Notes: generated from the letters alone by a model not told the origin. A stretch of 64,000 nt of DNA from JAKAXS01 sp965279065 (GCA_965279065.1 OZ257134.1:3844001-3908000), one strand, 5' to 3'. Numbered from the stretch's first letter, positions 37,141 through 47,483 are shown. Program-made: numbers and translations.

Positions 37141-38187
37141 ATGGTTGCCGTCAAGGCACACCAGGCCAACGCCTTCCTCAAATCGCCTGACCCCCGCCAT
37201 TCGGCCATTCTCTTTTTCGGCAGCGACATCGGCCTCGTGTCCGAGCGTGCAGCGCAGCTGGCACGAGCCCTGGCGCAGCGCGAAGACCCCGCCGGCGAAA
37301 TCATTCGCCTGGACGACAATGACCTCGACAACGACCCCGACCGCCTCGCCGTCGAGCTCATGACCATGCCCATGTTCGGCGGCCGCAAGATCGTGCGTAC
37401 CACGGCCAGCCGCCGCATCAACGCCAACGCGCTGCGCCCGCTTCTGGAGGGGCCGGCCATCGCCGGCGTGCTCATCGTCGAGGCCGGCAACCTGAAGCCC
37501 GATGAGGGTCTGCGCCCCCTGTTTGAGAAGTCGGCGATCGCCGCGGCGATTGCCTGCTACGGCGACGAAGCGCAAGACCTTGAGATCATGGTCCGCCAGA
37601 TCCTCGACGCAGCAGGCTTGAAGATCGCACCGGATGCCCGCGACCTGCTCGTCGCACGCCTCGGCGCCGATCACGCGCTGTCGCGCGGCGAAATCGAAAA
37701 GCTCGCACTCTACGCCCTTGGCAAGGCTGAGATCGACGCCGATGACGTCGAAGCCATTGTCGGTGACGCGTCCGAACAGTCAATGGATCGCATCATCACC
37801 GCCGCAGCGTCCGGCGATGCGGCGCGCGCCGTCGGCGAGTTCACCCGCTCGGTGGCCGCCGGCGAGAGCGCGCAAGGCGTCATTCTCGCCACGCAACGCT
37901 ATTTCCATCGCCTGCATCGCACCCGCGCCGCCATGGACCAGGGCCGCACCCTCGACGACGCCTTGCGCGGATTGCGCCCGCCGCTGCACTTCCGCCAGAA
38001 GGACACGTTCTCCGCACAGTTGCGCCTGTGGTCGACGCCGCGCCTCGACGCGGCGCTCTCCGCGATTGCATTGGCCGCAAAGGCCGCGCGCCTGACGAGC
38101 GCGCTGGAAGACACGCTGACCGAGCGGATGCTTCTGACACTGGCCAAGCACGCCCGCGAAGGCAGCCGCGACGCCGCGCGCCGCTAA
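37141..38187 (+). CDS. holA: DNA polymerase III delta subunit
   Basis: The 348-residue clamp-loader subunit has the HolA features ILFFGSDIGLVSERAAQLAR, MTMPMFGGRKIVR, and the middle VEAGNLKPDEGLRPLFEKS with a helical collar domain at the end. Delta opens the beta clamp when loading polymerase III. leuS-lptE-holA order is conserved in this group of bacteria; parB usually follows, but here adenosine kinase and coaA-hisE intervene. Confidence 0.92.
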   Translation: MVAVKAHQANAFLKSPDPRHSAILFFGSDIGLVSERAAQLARALAQREDPAGEIIRLDDNDLDNDPDRLAVELMTMPMFGGRKIVRTTASRRINANALRPLLEGPAIAGVLIVEAGNLKPDEGLRPLFEKSAIAAAIACYGDEAQDLEIMVRQILDAAGLKIAPDARDLLVARLGADHALSRGEIEKLALYALGKAEIDADDVEAIVGDASEQSMDRIITAAASGDAARAVGEFTRSVAAGESAQGVILATQRYFHRLHRTRAAMDQGRTLDDALRGLRPPLHFRQKDTFSAQLRLWSTPRLDAALSAIALAAKAARLTSALEDTLTERMLLTLAKHAREGSRDAARR

Positions 38188-38282
38188 AAGGTGGTCGTTC
38201 AAAGGGCGCTTCCGCGACACCCGCGTCCTTGCACGGCAAGGCTCGCCCCCTATAGTGCGCCCGCTGAACCATCGGGGGCACC

Positions 38283-39275
38283 ATGACCACGCGCTACGAC
38301 GTCGTTGCAATCGGCAACGCAATTGTCGACATCATCGGCCGTTGTGACGACGAGTTCCTGGTCGCCCACGGCGCCGCCAAGGGCGCCATGACGCTTGTCG
38401 ACGCCGATCGCGTCGCCGCGCTTTATGCCAGCATGGGCCCCGGCATCGAGGCGTCCGGCGGCTCTGCGGCCAATACGATGGCCGGCCTGGCATCGTTCGG
38501 CGGCAAGGCCGCCTTCATCGGCAAGGTGGCCGACGATGAGTTCGGCAAGATCTTCAAGCACGACATCAATGCCATCGGCGTGACGTTCGACAGCGCCGCC
38601 GTCGCCGGCGGCGACCCCACCGCCCGCTGCCTCATCCTGGTGACGCCGGACGGCGAGCGCACCATGAACACCTACCTCGGCATCTCCACCGATCTCGACA
38701 TCCACCAGGTCGACCCCGCCCTCATTCGCGACAGCGGCATCGTTTATCTCGAGGGCTACCTGTTCGATAAACCCGCCGCCAAGGCCGCCTTCCGCGAAGC
38801 CGTGACGATCGCCAATGCCGCCGGCCGCCAGGTTGCATTGACCTTGTCGGATGCCTTCTGCGTCGGTCGCCACCGCGCCGAATTTCTCGATCTGATCCGT
38901 TCCGGCATTGCCATCCTGTTTGCCAACGAGAGTGAGATCACCGCGCTCTACGAGACCACCAACTTCGACGAAGCCGCCCGCCGCGCTGCCGCCGACACCA
39001 AGCTCGCCGCTCTGACGCGCAGCGAGAAGGGCTCCATCATCATCTCTGGCGGATCGAGCATTGCGATCCCCGTTGCACCGGTTGCCAAGGTCATCGACAG
39101 CACTGGCGCCGGCGACCTTTATGCGGCGGGTTTCCTGTTCGGCATCTCGCAGGGCTACGACCTGGAGAAGTCCGGCCGGCTCGCCAGCCTGGCCGCCGCA
39201 GAGATCATCAGCCACGTCGGTGCCCGCCCCGAAACCAGCCTCGCCGACCTCGCCCGCACCTCCGGTTTGCTCTAG
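38283..39275 (+). CDS. Adenosine kinase / PfkB-family sugar kinase
   Basis: The 330-residue ribokinase-fold protein has the N-terminal GNAIVDIIGRCDDEFL, the glycine pair GGSAANTMAGLASFGG, and the C-terminal catalytic DSTGAGDLYAAGFLFG (about residues 272-287; base Asp in GAGD). The set is typical of alphaproteobacterial proteins annotated as adenosine kinase, which make AMP from adenosine. Other PfkB substrates cannot be excluded. Confidence 0.87.
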   Translation: MTTRYDVVAIGNAIVDIIGRCDDEFLVAHGAAKGAMTLVDADRVAALYASMGPGIEASGGSAANTMAGLASFGGKAAFIGKVADDEFGKIFKHDINAIGVTFDSAAVAGGDPTARCLILVTPDGERTMNTYLGISTDLDIHQVDPALIRDSGIVYLEGYLFDKPAAKAAFREAVTIANAAGRQVALTLSDAFCVGRHRAEFLDLIRSGIAILFANESEITALYETTNFDEAARRAAADTKLAALTRSEKGSIIISGGSSIAIPVAPVAKVIDSTGAGDLYAAGFLFGISQGYDLEKSGRLASLAAAEIISHVGARPETSLADLARTSGLL

Positions 39276-39510
39276 CGCTCCGGATGGGTTGCCGGTTGGG
39301 TTGTAGGACTCTCCAATACTCGAAGGACTGTCAGTTGCATCTCAATTGACTTGATTTGTTCTGCGTATCGGCAATGCGAGCTGGCAAATTCGCAACAAAC
39401 TGAGCCAGTTGCAGCCGCTTTCTCGATCAGTATAGGTAATTATCCCTAGATTTCTGAGGGATACGCGAGGAAACTCACATCAGCCGAATCAACATCGGAT
39501 TCAATCGCTG

Positions 39511-39885
39511 ATGCCGCGTAAGAAACCTCGTCGCGTCATATCAAACGCAAACGAACGCGCCGTCGTCCGTGTGTCGGCACCCCGGCCGCCCGTCGTGGTC
39601 CACCGCACGGTCACCACGTCGTCGGTCGAGCTGGAACCGCTTACCGTCGAGCCCAAGCCCGCACCGCTCTCACCACCCCACACGGCTACAACCCCGGCCC
39701 AGCGATTTTTCTGGGCCTGGTACAATGCTGGGGTCGATACCGTTCGCTACGCTTTCGACGTCCACTCCGTTCTCGTTCGACAGACAATTCAAGTATCGCC
39801 GGCGTCCCTGGCGTTACAGTGCTCGGTTGCTTTCCACACAGCGTTCCAAGGGTTCACGACAGATCACGACCGCGCCCTCGCCTGA
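39511..39885 (+). CDS. Hypothetical proline-rich protein (124 aa)
   Basis: The product is basic and proline-rich at the N-terminus (MPRKKPRRVI, APRPPVVV, EPKPAPLSPPH) and then has an amphipathic segment, AQRFFWAWYNAGVDTVRYAFDVHSVLVRQTIQV, somewhat like a phasin helix. No family is recognised. There is no strong ribosome-binding site. The terminator 55 bp downstream suggests a real transcription unit here, since adenosine kinase ends 665 bp before it. Confidence 0.45.
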   Translation: MPRKKPRRVISNANERAVVRVSAPRPPVVVHRTVTTSSVELEPLTVEPKPAPLSPPHTATTPAQRFFWAWYNAGVDTVRYAFDVHSVLVRQTIQVSPASLALQCSVAFHTAFQGFTTDHDRALA

Positions 39886-39939
39886 GGTCGCGGCAGTTCA
39901 CGTCCCGCGTTGTTTGCCTAGAACAGATTGGGATACTTA

Positions 39940-39965
39940 GGCCGCTCCCCCAAGCGGCCTTTTTT
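39940..39965 (+). terminator. Rho-independent terminator
   Basis: GGCCGCT and AGCGGCC form a seven-pair stem with a six-base loop, followed by TTTTTT. It lies between the rightward hypothetical ORF at 39511 and the leftward coaA gene. Confidence 0.85.
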
Positions 39966-39980
39966 GCGTCCGGCGTCAGA

Positions 39981-40991
39981 TCAAAGCTTGCGCAGGGCAA
40001 CGCTGTCGACGCGATGGTTGGCGGTCTTGCGCAGGATCAGGCTGGCGCGCTGACGCGTGGGAAGAATGTTCTCTTCCAGGTTCTTCAGGTTGATGTCGCG
40101 CCACAGGTCCAGCGCTCGGCCGTAAGCGATGTCATGCGTCAGGCTGGCGTAGCGATGGAAATAGGCACCTGGATCTCGGAACGCCGTGCTCCTGAGCCGC
40201 ATGAACCGCTCCAGGTACCACTCCTCGATCACGGCCGGGTCGGCGTCGATGAAGATCGAAAAGTCGAAGAAATCCGAAACGAAGGGGATGGCCTCGCCTT
40301 CGCGTGGCAGCCGCGCTGCCTGCAGCACGTTCAAGCCTTCCACGATGAGAATGTCCGGTCGCTCGATCACCGTCTTCTGACCCGGAAGGATGTCATAGTG
40401 GAAATGCGAATAGACCGGCGCTTCCACCTGATGCTTGCCGGATTTCACCTCCGCCAAGAAGTTCAGCAGCCGCGCCGTATCGAAGCTTTCCGGAAAACCC
40501 TTGCGGTTCATCAGCCCGCGTTTTTCAAGCTCCGCATTGGGATACAGAAACCCATCGGTCGTGATGAGGTCGACACGCGGATGATCCGGCCAGCGTGCCA
40601 GCAACGCTTTCAACACACGCGCCGTCGTGCTCTTTCCCACCGCAACAGATCCCGCAACGCCGACGATAAACGGCACCTTGCCGTCCCGGCGCCCGAGGAA
40701 CGTTGTCGTCACCGCATGCAGCTCCTGCGCCGCCGCAACGTACAGATTGAGCAACCGCGACATCGGCAGGTAGATCTCTTCCACCTCGTCGACCGACAGC
40801 TCTTCGATGATGCCCGACAGCTGCTCCAGTTCGGACGGCGCCAGCGTCATCGGCGTATCGGCGCGAAGTCGAGCCCAGCTCTCGCGATCGAACACACGGT
40901 AAGGCGAAAACTGCAGATCGGGAGGCTGGAAGATGAACTCCAGCCGACTCGCTGCCGCCTTGGGATCGTCAGAGGTCCGCTTGGAGCTCAT
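39981..40991 (-). CDS. coaA: Pantothenate kinase (type I)
   Basis: The 336-residue CoaA starts at the ATG at 40991 (MSSKRTSDD). [15 protein letters not shown], the P-loop [19 protein letters not shown] (about 98-115), [13 protein letters not shown] and VEGLNVL are diagnostic of type I pantothenate kinase, the first and CoA-inhibited step of CoA synthesis. It follows hisE with a 13-bp gap, a pairing common in Hyphomicrobiales. Confidence 0.95.
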   Translation of the reverse strand: MSSKRTSDDPKAAASRLEFIFQPPDLQFSPYRVFDRESWARLRADTPMTLAPSELEQLSGIIEELSVDEVEEIYLPMSRLLNLYVAAAQELHAVTTTFLGRRDGKVPFIVGVAGSVAVGKSTTARVLKALLARWPDHPRVDLITTDGFLYPNAELEKRGLMNRKGFPESFDTARLLNFLAEVKSGKHQVEAPVYSHFHYDILPGQKTVIERPDILIVEGLNVLQAARLPREGEAIPFVSDFFDFSIFIDADPAVIEEWYLERFMRLRSTAFRDPGAYFHRYASLTHDIAYGRALDLWRDINLKNLEENILPTRQRASLILRKTANHRVDSVALRKL

Positions 40992-41004
40992 GGTCCTAGA
41001 CCTT

Positions 41005-41331
41005 CTAGCCGCGCTGAGCGCGTGCTGCCTTCTCCGCCAGGCCCGACGTTCCCGAGCGCCGTTCGAGTTCCGCCAGGACATCGTCGAACGCGACGCCGCG
41101 CGCTTCGAGCAGCACCAGCAGATGATAGAGAACGTCGGCAGCCTCGGATTTCAACGCCTGCGGGCTCTGCGCGATCCCGGCGATGACCGTCTCGACCGCT
41201 TCCTCACCGAATTTCCGCGCACACGTCTCCGGCCCCGCTTCCAGCAGCTGGTTCGTATAGGAGGTACTTGCCCCCTCAAGCCGGCGCGATCGGATCGTTG
41301 CCGCCAGCTGCTTCAGAACGTCGTTGCTCAT
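41005..41331 (-). CDS. hisE: Phosphoribosyl-ATP pyrophosphatase
   Basis: The 108-residue MazG-like enzyme starts at the ATG at 41331. [31 protein letters not shown] and [19 protein letters not shown] contain the conserved Glu/Asp metal ligands. It catalyses the second step of histidine synthesis. It is usually the last gene of hisBHAFE; here the four preceding his genes are missing and parB lies upstream. Confidence 0.93.
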   Translation of the reverse strand: MSNDVLKQLAATIRSRRLEGASTSYTNQLLEAGPETCARKFGEEAVETVIAGIAQSPQALKSEAADVLYHLLVLLEARGVAFDDVLAELERRSGTSGLAEKAARAQRG

Positions 41332-41457
41332 AGCCAGTCTCTTGCCCGCAAACGCTGGCGTCAAAACAGCAACTGCTCGGCTCCCCGTCAAGCAAATGCG
41401 GGGTGCCCGAGCCATACTTTAGAATAACGTGCTGAAGAATGCCGCCGAATACTACGT

Positions 41458-42375
41458 TCAGCTGCCCGGCAGACCGCTCAGGCGCAGCCGGATATATTCC
41501 AACTGATCGAAATTGCCGTACTTGATGACGAGATTGCCGCTCTCGCCTGAGCCGCGCTTGATCTCGACTTTCAGGCCCAGCGTATCAGCCAGCTCCTTTT
41601 CGAACGCCTTGGTATCGGCATCCTTGTCCTTCGCCTTGCGCGCGCCGCCGTGGCCACCGGCAATCGCCGCCCCGGCCTGCACCAGCGCCTCGACCTCGCG
41701 CACGTTGAGGCCCTTGTCGACGATCATTCGCGCCAGGTCTTCGGCATCAAGCCGCCCGATCAACGCCCGTGCATGGCCCGCCGTCAGCCGGCCTTCCTGA
41801 AGCATTTCCTGAACCGACTCCGGCAACTTCAACAGGCGCAACGTATTTGCCACGTGGCTGCGGCTCTTGCCGATGATCTCCGACAGCGCCTCCTGGCTGT
41901 AGGCGAAGCGCTCGATCAGATCGCGATAGCCCGTCGCTTCCTCAATGGCATTGAGGTCGGCGCGCTGCACGTTCTCGATGATCGCAAGCTCGAGAACTTC
42001 CTTGTCGTCGAGATCGCGCACGATGACGGGCACCTGATGCAGCCCCGCCTTTTGCGACGCGCGCCAGCGCCGCTCGCCGGCGACGATCTCGTAGTTGCCC
42101 GAACCTGTCGGATCGCGACGGACGAGGATCGGCTGCACGAGACCCTTGGCGCGAATCGAATCGGCCAGCTCCGCCAGCTCTTCGTCGCGGAAATCCTTGC
42201 GCGGGTTGAGCGGGTTCGTCTTCACCTGGTCGATCGCAACCACGCGATGCTCACCTTCGGACGGCAACCGCGGTTGCGCCGAACCAGGGGTCGCCGACAC
42301 CGAAAACGGCTGCGTTTCGCCGATCAACGACGCGAGTCCGCGGCCGAGACGGCTCTTCTGCAGTGGCTGGTTCAT
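41458..42375 (-). CDS. parB: Chromosome partitioning protein ParB
   Basis: The 305-residue CTP-dependent clamp protein has GLASLIGE at its start, VKTNPLNPRKDFRDEELAELADSI, the CTP-binding motif EIVAGERRWRASQKAGL (about 95-111), a helix-turn-helix around YSQEALSEIIGKSRSHVANTLRLLKLP, and a C-terminal dimer domain. It binds parS sites, three of which are predicted at 43838, 46015 and 48294. It is 56 bp downstream of parA in the same operon. Confidence 0.97.
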   Translation of the reverse strand: MNQPLQKSRLGRGLASLIGETQPFSVSATPGSAQPRLPSEGEHRVVAIDQVKTNPLNPRKDFRDEELAELADSIRAKGLVQPILVRRDPTGSGNYEIVAGERRWRASQKAGLHQVPVIVRDLDDKEVLELAIIENVQRADLNAIEEATGYRDLIERFAYSQEALSEIIGKSRSHVANTLRLLKLPESVQEMLQEGRLTAGHARALIGRLDAEDLARMIVDKGLNVREVEALVQAGAAIAGGHGGARKAKDKDADTKAFEKELADTLGLKVEIKRGSGESGNLVIKYGNFDQLEYIRLRLSGLPGS

Positions 42376-42431
42376 ACCCGATGCAATCCTGGTTTCCTCG
42401 TTCAGTCCGACGCCGATTGTACCCCGGCTTT

Positions 42432-43241
42432 CTACGCCGCGCGTTTCTCACGCCCGATAATCTCCGTGGCGAGCCGGATGTAGGCTTGGCTGCCGGGGCA
42501 ATCGTAGTCGTAAAGCAGGATCGGCTTGCCGTGCGACGGCGCTTCGGCCACCCGCGTATTGCGCGGGATCATGCTGTCGTAGACTTTCGGGCCGAAAAAG
42601 GCCCTGACTTCGTCGGCCACTTCGCGCGACAGCGACGTGCGGGCGTCGTGCATCGTCAGCACCACGCCCTGGATTTCCAGGCCGGGATTGAGCGTGGACC
42701 GGATCTGGTCGATCGTATCCTTGAGCTGCGAAATACCCTCGAGCGCGAAGAACTCGCACTGCACCGGCACCAGGACCGCGTTCGCCGCCGCCATCGCGTT
42801 CAGCGTCAGGAGGTTCAGCGACGGCGGGCAATCGATCAGCACGAAGTTGAAGCCCTGATCGGGGCCGCGCGCCCGGCACTGACCCACCAGCGCCGCGATC
42901 GCATCGCGCAGGCGATATGGTCGGTTGAAATCGTTCATCAAATCCGATTCCAACCCGACGAGATCCGTGTTCGCCGGAACCACGAAAAGCCCCGGCACCG
43001 CGGTTTTCACGGCCGCTTCCAATAACGAGCAGCTGCCAGTCAGCGCGTCGTAAGTCGTTTTCCCGCGCGCCTCCAGCGGCACGCCCAGGCCCGTCGACGC
43101 GTTGCCCTGCGGATCGATGTCGATCACGAGCACCCGCTCTCCCGTCGCGGCCAGCGCGGTGCCCAGATTGATCGCGGTCGTCGTTTTGCCGACGCCACCC
43201 TTCTGGTTGGCGACCGCTAGAACCCTCAGAACCTGAGACAC
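42432..43241 (-). CDS. parA: Chromosome partitioning ATPase ParA
   Basis: The 269-residue protein is a Walker-type ATPase: the deviant Walker A ANQKGGVGKTTTAINLG (residues 11-27), DPQGNASTGLG, and DCPPSLNLLTLNAM. It forms an ATP-dependent gradient on the nucleoid that moves ParB-parS and the origin. It begins 4 bp after rsmG, giving the classic rsmG-parA-parB order. Confidence 0.97.
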   Translation of the reverse strand: MSQVLRVLAVANQKGGVGKTTTAINLGTALAATGERVLVIDIDPQGNASTGLGVPLEARGKTTYDALTGSCSLLEAAVKTAVPGLFVVPANTDLVGLESDLMNDFNRPYRLRDAIAALVGQCRARGPDQGFNFVLIDCPPSLNLLTLNAMAAANAVLVPVQCEFFALEGISQLKDTIDQIRSTLNPGLEIQGVVLTMHDARTSLSREVADEVRAFFGPKVYDSMIPRNTRVAEAPSHGKPILLYDYDCPGSQAYIRLATEIIGREKRAA

Positions 43242-43245
43242 GGGC

Positions 43246-43911
43246 CTAATCCTCTCTTTTTGCGACCGGCTTCCGGATCACAGCGATCCGCCCCTCTCGG
43301 TCCGTCAAACTCGGCTGCAGCTCGGCCTCGAACTGCCAGGCTATTGCCGCCTCGGCGATTTCCTTCTCCGCCTCACGCCCTTTTGGAAACAAACCGACGG
43401 TCTGCTCGTGAAAAAACGGGGCGGCGAGCGGCACCAGCCGCTGAAGCGGTGCCAACGCACGGGCCGAAACCACATCGACTCGCCCGACAGTACCGTGAGT
43501 CGAGTCTGTTTCGATTCGCGCCGGAATGATGTCCACAGCCAAGCCGAGCTTGCGCTTCACGTCAGCCAAAAAGGCGGCCTTCCGGGTATCGCTTTCGCAT
43601 AACGTGATGTGGCACTGGCCTTTTTCGGCCAGAAGCGTCGCGACGACCAGACCCGGAAAGCCGGCCCCCGACCCCAAATCGAGCCAGGTTTTCACCCCAG
43701 CGGGTGCAAAACGCACCAGTTGAGCCGAGTCTGCGAAATGCCGGTGCCAGATCTCAGGCAGAGTGCCCGGCGCCACGAGATTGATCTTCGCCTGCCACTG
43801 GGCCAGCAGCCGGGCGTATGATTCGAGCCTGTCAAGCGTTCCACGTGAAACGTCGAAGACGCGGGCGAAGTCGGCGGGGCCCAAAATGCGGTCCGGAACA
43901 CGATCTGGCAT
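43246..43911 (-). CDS. rsmG: 16S rRNA (guanine527-N7)-methyltransferase
   Basis: The 221-residue enzyme has WQAKINLVAPGTLPEIWHRHFADSAQL, motif I LDLGSGAGFPGLVVATLLAE and VDVVSARALAPL, the RsmG pattern. It methylates G527 in the 530 loop of 16S rRNA; loss gives low-level streptomycin resistance. A parS-like site lies inside the gene near its start, as in many bacteria. Confidence 0.96.
   Translation of the reverse strand: MPDRVPDRILGPADFARVFDVSRGTLDRLESYARLLAQWQAKINLVAPGTLPEIWHRHFADSAQLVRFAPAGVKTWLDLGSGAGFPGLVVATLLAEKGQCHITLCESDTRKAAFLADVKRKLGLAVDIIPARIETDSTHGTVGRVDVVSARALAPLQRLVPLAAPFFHEQTVGLFPKGREAEKEIAEAAIAWQFEAELQPSLTDREGRIAVIRKPVAKRED
43838..43851. other. parS-like site inside rsmG
   Basis: GTTCCACGTGAAAC differs by one base from the 14-base core of the bacterial parS consensus (TGTTTCACGTGAAACA), or 13 of 16 over the full site. 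It lies 60 bp from the start of rsmG and near parAB, a usual place for parS. Confidence 0.7.
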
Positions 43912-43932
43912 TGGATTGAAATCGCTTCTGCG

Positions 43933-45807
43933 CTACGCCGACTTGCGGGGCTTCGCGCGTTTCAAATTGGCCGCCAAAAGCATCAGAGCTGAGGGCGTAA
44001 CGCCCTCGATGCGCCCAGCATGAGCCAAAGTGGCGGGCCGCGCAGCCGAAAGCTTGGTGCGGACCTCGTTCGACAACCCCGCAACCCGCGAAAAGTCGAA
44101 ATCCAGTGGAATTCCCAGCCCCTCGTCACGCCGCAGGGCGGCCACGTCCTCGTCTTGCCGTACCAGATACGAGGCGTAGCGGGCGTCGATTTCGAGCTGA
44201 GCCGCGATTCTCGGCGCAATCTGCCCGATCTCGGGCCAGATCTGGCTTAGTCGGGCCAACGTGACGTCTGGCAAACTCAGCAAATCGAACGCCGAGCGGC
44301 GCTTTCCATCCTGATTGATCGCCAGACCGATCACGGCGCCCTCAGTTGGCGTTAGTGTAAGTTGCTGCAACAACGACACCCCGGTGACAAGCGCTTGAGC
44401 CTTGATATTGAAAACATTTTCTCGCTCGCGTCCGATGCAGCCGACAGTCATGCCCATGGGCATCAGCCGATGGTCAGCATTGTCCGCACGCAGTTTCAGC
44501 CGGTATTCCGCCCGCGACGTGAACATGCGGTAGGGCTCCGACACACCCCGCGTCACGAGGTCGTCGATCATTACGCCGAGGTAGCCATCCGCCCGCGAGA
44601 CCACGAACGTTTGGTCTCCGCCGCCCGCCAGCAAGGCGGCATTGATGCCCGCCGCTATGCCCTGAGCGCCGGCCTCTTCATATCCGGTTGTGCCGTTGAT
44701 CTGGCCCGCCAAGAACAACCCGGGCAGCACCTTCACTTCCAGCGTCGGCTTCAGCTCGCGCGGATCGACGTAGTCGTACTCGATCGCGTAACCCGGCCGC
44801 TTGATCACGACCTTCTCGAGACCCGGCATCGTCCGCAGGAAGGCCGCCTGCACGGCCTCCGGCAGCGACGTCGACACGCCGTTGGGGTAGATCGTGTCGT
44901 CGTCGAGCCCTTCAGGCTCCAGGAAAACCTGGTGCGCCGAGCGATCGGCGAACCGCACGACCTTGTCTTCGATCGACGGACAATAACGCGGCCCAATACT
45001 GTCGATCTGCCCGGAATACATCGGCGATCGCGCAAGATTGGCGCGGATGATGTCATGCGTTACCGGAGTCGTGGCGGTAATCCCGCAGGAGATCTGCGGC
45101 GTCGTAATCCGCTCCGTCAGGAAGGAGAACGGCACGGGCTCCTCGTCGCCCGGCTGCATCTCCAGGCCCGACCAGTCGATGGACTTGCCGTCGAGCCGCG
45201 CCGGCGTCCCCGTCTTCAGGCGCCCCAGCCGGAGGCCCAGGCCGCGCAGGCGATCTGACAGCTTCAGCGCCGGCGCCTCGTCGACCCGACCCGCGGGGAT
45301 CTTTGTCTCCCCCATGTGGATCAGGCCATTGAGGAACGTCCCCGTCGTCAGCACGACGGCACCCGCCCGCACCTCGTCACCATTGGCCAGCACGACACCT
45401 TCAACCCGTCCCTCCCGGACGATGAGGTCTTCAACACCGCCCTCCAGGACCTCCAGGTTGCGGGTCTCCCGGATCGCCGCCTGCATCGCCTGGCGATAGA
45501 GCTTACGATCCGCCTGCGCCCGCGGCCCGTGCACGGCCGGCCCCTTCGAGCGGTTCAGCAGCTTAAACTGGATGCCCGCCGCGTCCGCCACGCGCCCCAT
45601 CAGGCCGTCCAGGGCATCGATCTCGCGCACTAGGTGGCCCTTGCCGAGCCCGCCGATCGCCGGATTGCACGACATCTCGCCGATCGTCGCGAATTTGTGC
45701 GTGACCAGGGCCGTCCGGGCACCCATGCGCGCCGCCACGGCAGCCGCCTCCGCGCCGGCATGGCCGCCGCCGACAACGATCACATCGAATTTGTTCGCCT
45801 GGCTCAT
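43933..45807 (-). CDS. mnmG: tRNA uridine-34 5-carboxymethylaminomethyl modification enzyme MnmG
   Basis: The 624-residue FAD enzyme has the N-terminal [43 protein letters not shown], and [20 protein letters not shown], with the C-terminal helical domain that binds MnmE and tRNA. With MnmE it modifies wobble U34 of several tRNAs using glycine or ammonium and 5,10-methylene-THF. It is encoded between mnmE and rsmG, all leftward. Confidence 0.97.
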   Translation of the reverse strand: MSQANKFDVIVVGGGHAGAEAAAVAARMGARTALVTHKFATIGEMSCNPAIGGLGKGHLVREIDALDGLMGRVADAAGIQFKLLNRSKGPAVHGPRAQADRKLYRQAMQAAIRETRNLEVLEGGVEDLIVREGRVEGVVLANGDEVRAGAVVLTTGTFLNGLIHMGETKIPAGRVDEAPALKLSDRLRGLGLRLGRLKTGTPARLDGKSIDWSGLEMQPGDEEPVPFSFLTERITTPQISCGITATTPVTHDIIRANLARSPMYSGQIDSIGPRYCPSIEDKVVRFADRSAHQVFLEPEGLDDDTIYPNGVSTSLPEAVQAAFLRTMPGLEKVVIKRPGYAIEYDYVDPRELKPTLEVKVLPGLFLAGQINGTTGYEEAGAQGIAAGINAALLAGGGDQTFVVSRADGYLGVMIDDLVTRGVSEPYRMFTSRAEYRLKLRADNADHRLMPMGMTVGCIGRERENVFNIKAQALVTGVSLLQQLTLTPTEGAVIGLAINQDGKRRSAFDLLSLPDVTLARLSQIWPEIGQIAPRIAAQLEIDARYASYLVRQDEDVAALRRDEGLGIPLDFDFSRVAGLSNEVRTKLSAARPATLAHAGRIEGVTPSALMLLAANLKRAKPRKSA

Positions 45808-46014
45808 GCCATCCCATAGCGGCCACTGGCCATGCCCTGCAAGTGCAGCCTCCGCAGGACGACGCCTTTGCCGGCCTCCTGGTTAAGCAGGAGGCTTTCA
45901 AGTCAGATGCCACCACCCAGAGTCAAACGGCGGGGGATTCCGAGTCCAAGTTGAATCCAAAACCAGGACAAATCGCTTGAGTCTAGAGTCGACGGAGTCA
46001 TCGATTAAGTATTC

Positions 46015-46028
46015 GTTTCACGTGAAAC
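46015..46028. other. parS-like site between mnmG and mnmE
   Basis: GTTTCACGTGAAAC is a perfect 14-bp palindrome and an exact match to the parS core. Only the outer base pair differs from the 16-bp consensus. It lies 16 bp downstream of the mnmE stop codon, in the gap before mnmG. Confidence 0.88.
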
Positions 46029-46043
46029 GGGAGTCACTGCACT

Positions 46044-47483
46044 CTATTTGCCGATGCAGAATCGACCGAAGACCTGATCCAGCACGTCCTCCACGTCCAC
46101 CCGCCCGGTAATCCTCCCCAATGCTGCGACACCGGCGCGAAGATCCTCCGCGCGGATCTCCACCTGGTGAGAGGGTTCGCGCAGGAACGTCTCGAGACAT
46201 CCATGGATCATCTCAACCAACATCCTATGTCTCACCTGGGTGATCGCCGGCTCGTCCAGATTGCCCACGCGCTCGGCAGCAATCCCCCCGATGCGAGAAA
46301 CGAGCGAACTTATCCCCGCCCCGGTCAGTGCTGAGATGGCGATCATATCGTCGGGCAGCAGCACACCGCTGGGAACCAGCCCGGCCTCTCCGCCAGCCCC
46401 CTTCGCGTTATCCAACCCGAGCGGAAGTTGTCCTCCATCGCCCGCACGCGAGATCGGCTTTGGTGCCAACTGGTCCGCCTTGTTCAACACCAGCAGCGTC
46501 CGATCAGCCAGATCGCGCAGATCCTCCGGCGGCGTGTGCTGGGGATCGGTCGGATCCGTCAGCCAGATCACCAGGTCCGCGTCGCGCGCTCTAGCAATCG
46601 TCCGCCGGATACCCTCGCGCTCCACTGTCCCGCTCGTCTCGCGGATGCCGGCCGTGTCCGACACGATCACCGGCACGCCACCGAGGTCCAGCCGTACCTC
46701 GATGACATCCCGCGTCGTCCCCGCCTCTTCCGAGACGATCGCCGCATCCCTGCGCGCCAGCGCATTCAGCAAGCTCGACTTGCCGACGTTCGGCGCCCCC
46801 GCCAGCACCACGTGAAAACCGTTGCGCAGGATCTCGCCGCGATGCCCGTCATCCAGATGATGCCGGATGGCTGGCAGCAGCGTCTCGACGATGCCGCGCG
46901 CCTGGTCGAACGAGCGCGTACCGACGTCACCCTCGTCCGAGAAGTCGATCGCCGCTTCGACCAGCGCGCTGGCGTCGATCAGCGCCGTTCGCCAGCTTTC
47001 GTAGAGAGCCGACAGCGCGCCGCTCGCCTGTCGCAGCGCCTGCCTCCGCTGCCCCTCGGTCTCGGCATCGATGAGGTCGGCCAGCCCCTCGGCCTGCGCC
47101 AGGTCGATCTTGCCGTTGTCGAAGGCGCGTCGCGCGAACTCGCCAGGCTCCGCCATCCGCAACCCCGGTACCTCGCCCAGCGCCTCCAGCACCGCCGCGA
47201 CGACGGCGCGCCCGCCATGGAGCTGCAGCTCGGCGACATCCTCACCTGTGAAGCTGTTGGGATGCGGGAACCATAAGACGATGCCGCGATCGAGCACCTC
47301 GCCCGTCTTCGGATGCAGGATGCGCCGCCCGCCGGCAACCCGCGGCTTCGGCCGCGCCGGCGCCATGACGTTGAGCACCATCCCCGCATGCGATCCCGAA
47401 ATGCGCACGATCGCGACGCCGGCGCGCCCGGGCGCACTCGACAGGGCGTAGATCGTCGCGGACTGGGGAGGCTCTGACGTCAT
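46044..47483 (-). CDS. mnmE: tRNA modification GTPase MnmE
   Basis: The 479-residue protein starts at the ATG at 47483 so that ATIYALSSAPGRAGVAIVRISG, the usual N-terminus, follows directly. It has a folate-binding N-domain, a G domain with GAPNVGKSSLLNAL (about 228), DTAGIRE and NKAD, and the C-terminal FCIGK motif whose cysteine is needed for modification. It partners MnmG. A short TTG-started extension to 47510 is possible. Confidence 0.96.
   Translation of the reverse strand: MTSEPPQSATIYALSSAPGRAGVAIVRISGSHAGMVLNVMAPARPKPRVAGGRRILHPKTGEVLDRGIVLWFPHPNSFTGEDVAELQLHGGRAVVAAVLEALGEVPGLRMAEPGEFARRAFDNGKIDLAQAEGLADLIDAETEGQRRQALRQASGALSALYESWRTALIDASALVEAAIDFSDEGDVGTRSFDQARGIVETLLPAIRHHLDDGHRGEILRNGFHVVLAGAPNVGKSSLLNALARRDAAIVSEEAGTTRDVIEVRLDLGGVPVIVSDTAGIRETSGTVEREGIRRTIARARDADLVIWLTDPTDPQHTPPEDLRDLADRTLLVLNKADQLAPKPISRAGDGGQLPLGLDNAKGAGGEAGLVPSGVLLPDDMIAISALTGAGISSLVSRIGGIAAERVGNLDEPAITQVRHRMLVEMIHGCLETFLREPSHQVEIRAEDLRAGVAALGRITGRVDVEDVLDQVFGRFCIGK

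Noticed and set aside
39276..39510. tRNA gene in the gap after adenosine kinase
   Set aside because: No T-loop GGTTCGA-type sequence, acceptor pairing or CCA end could be found.
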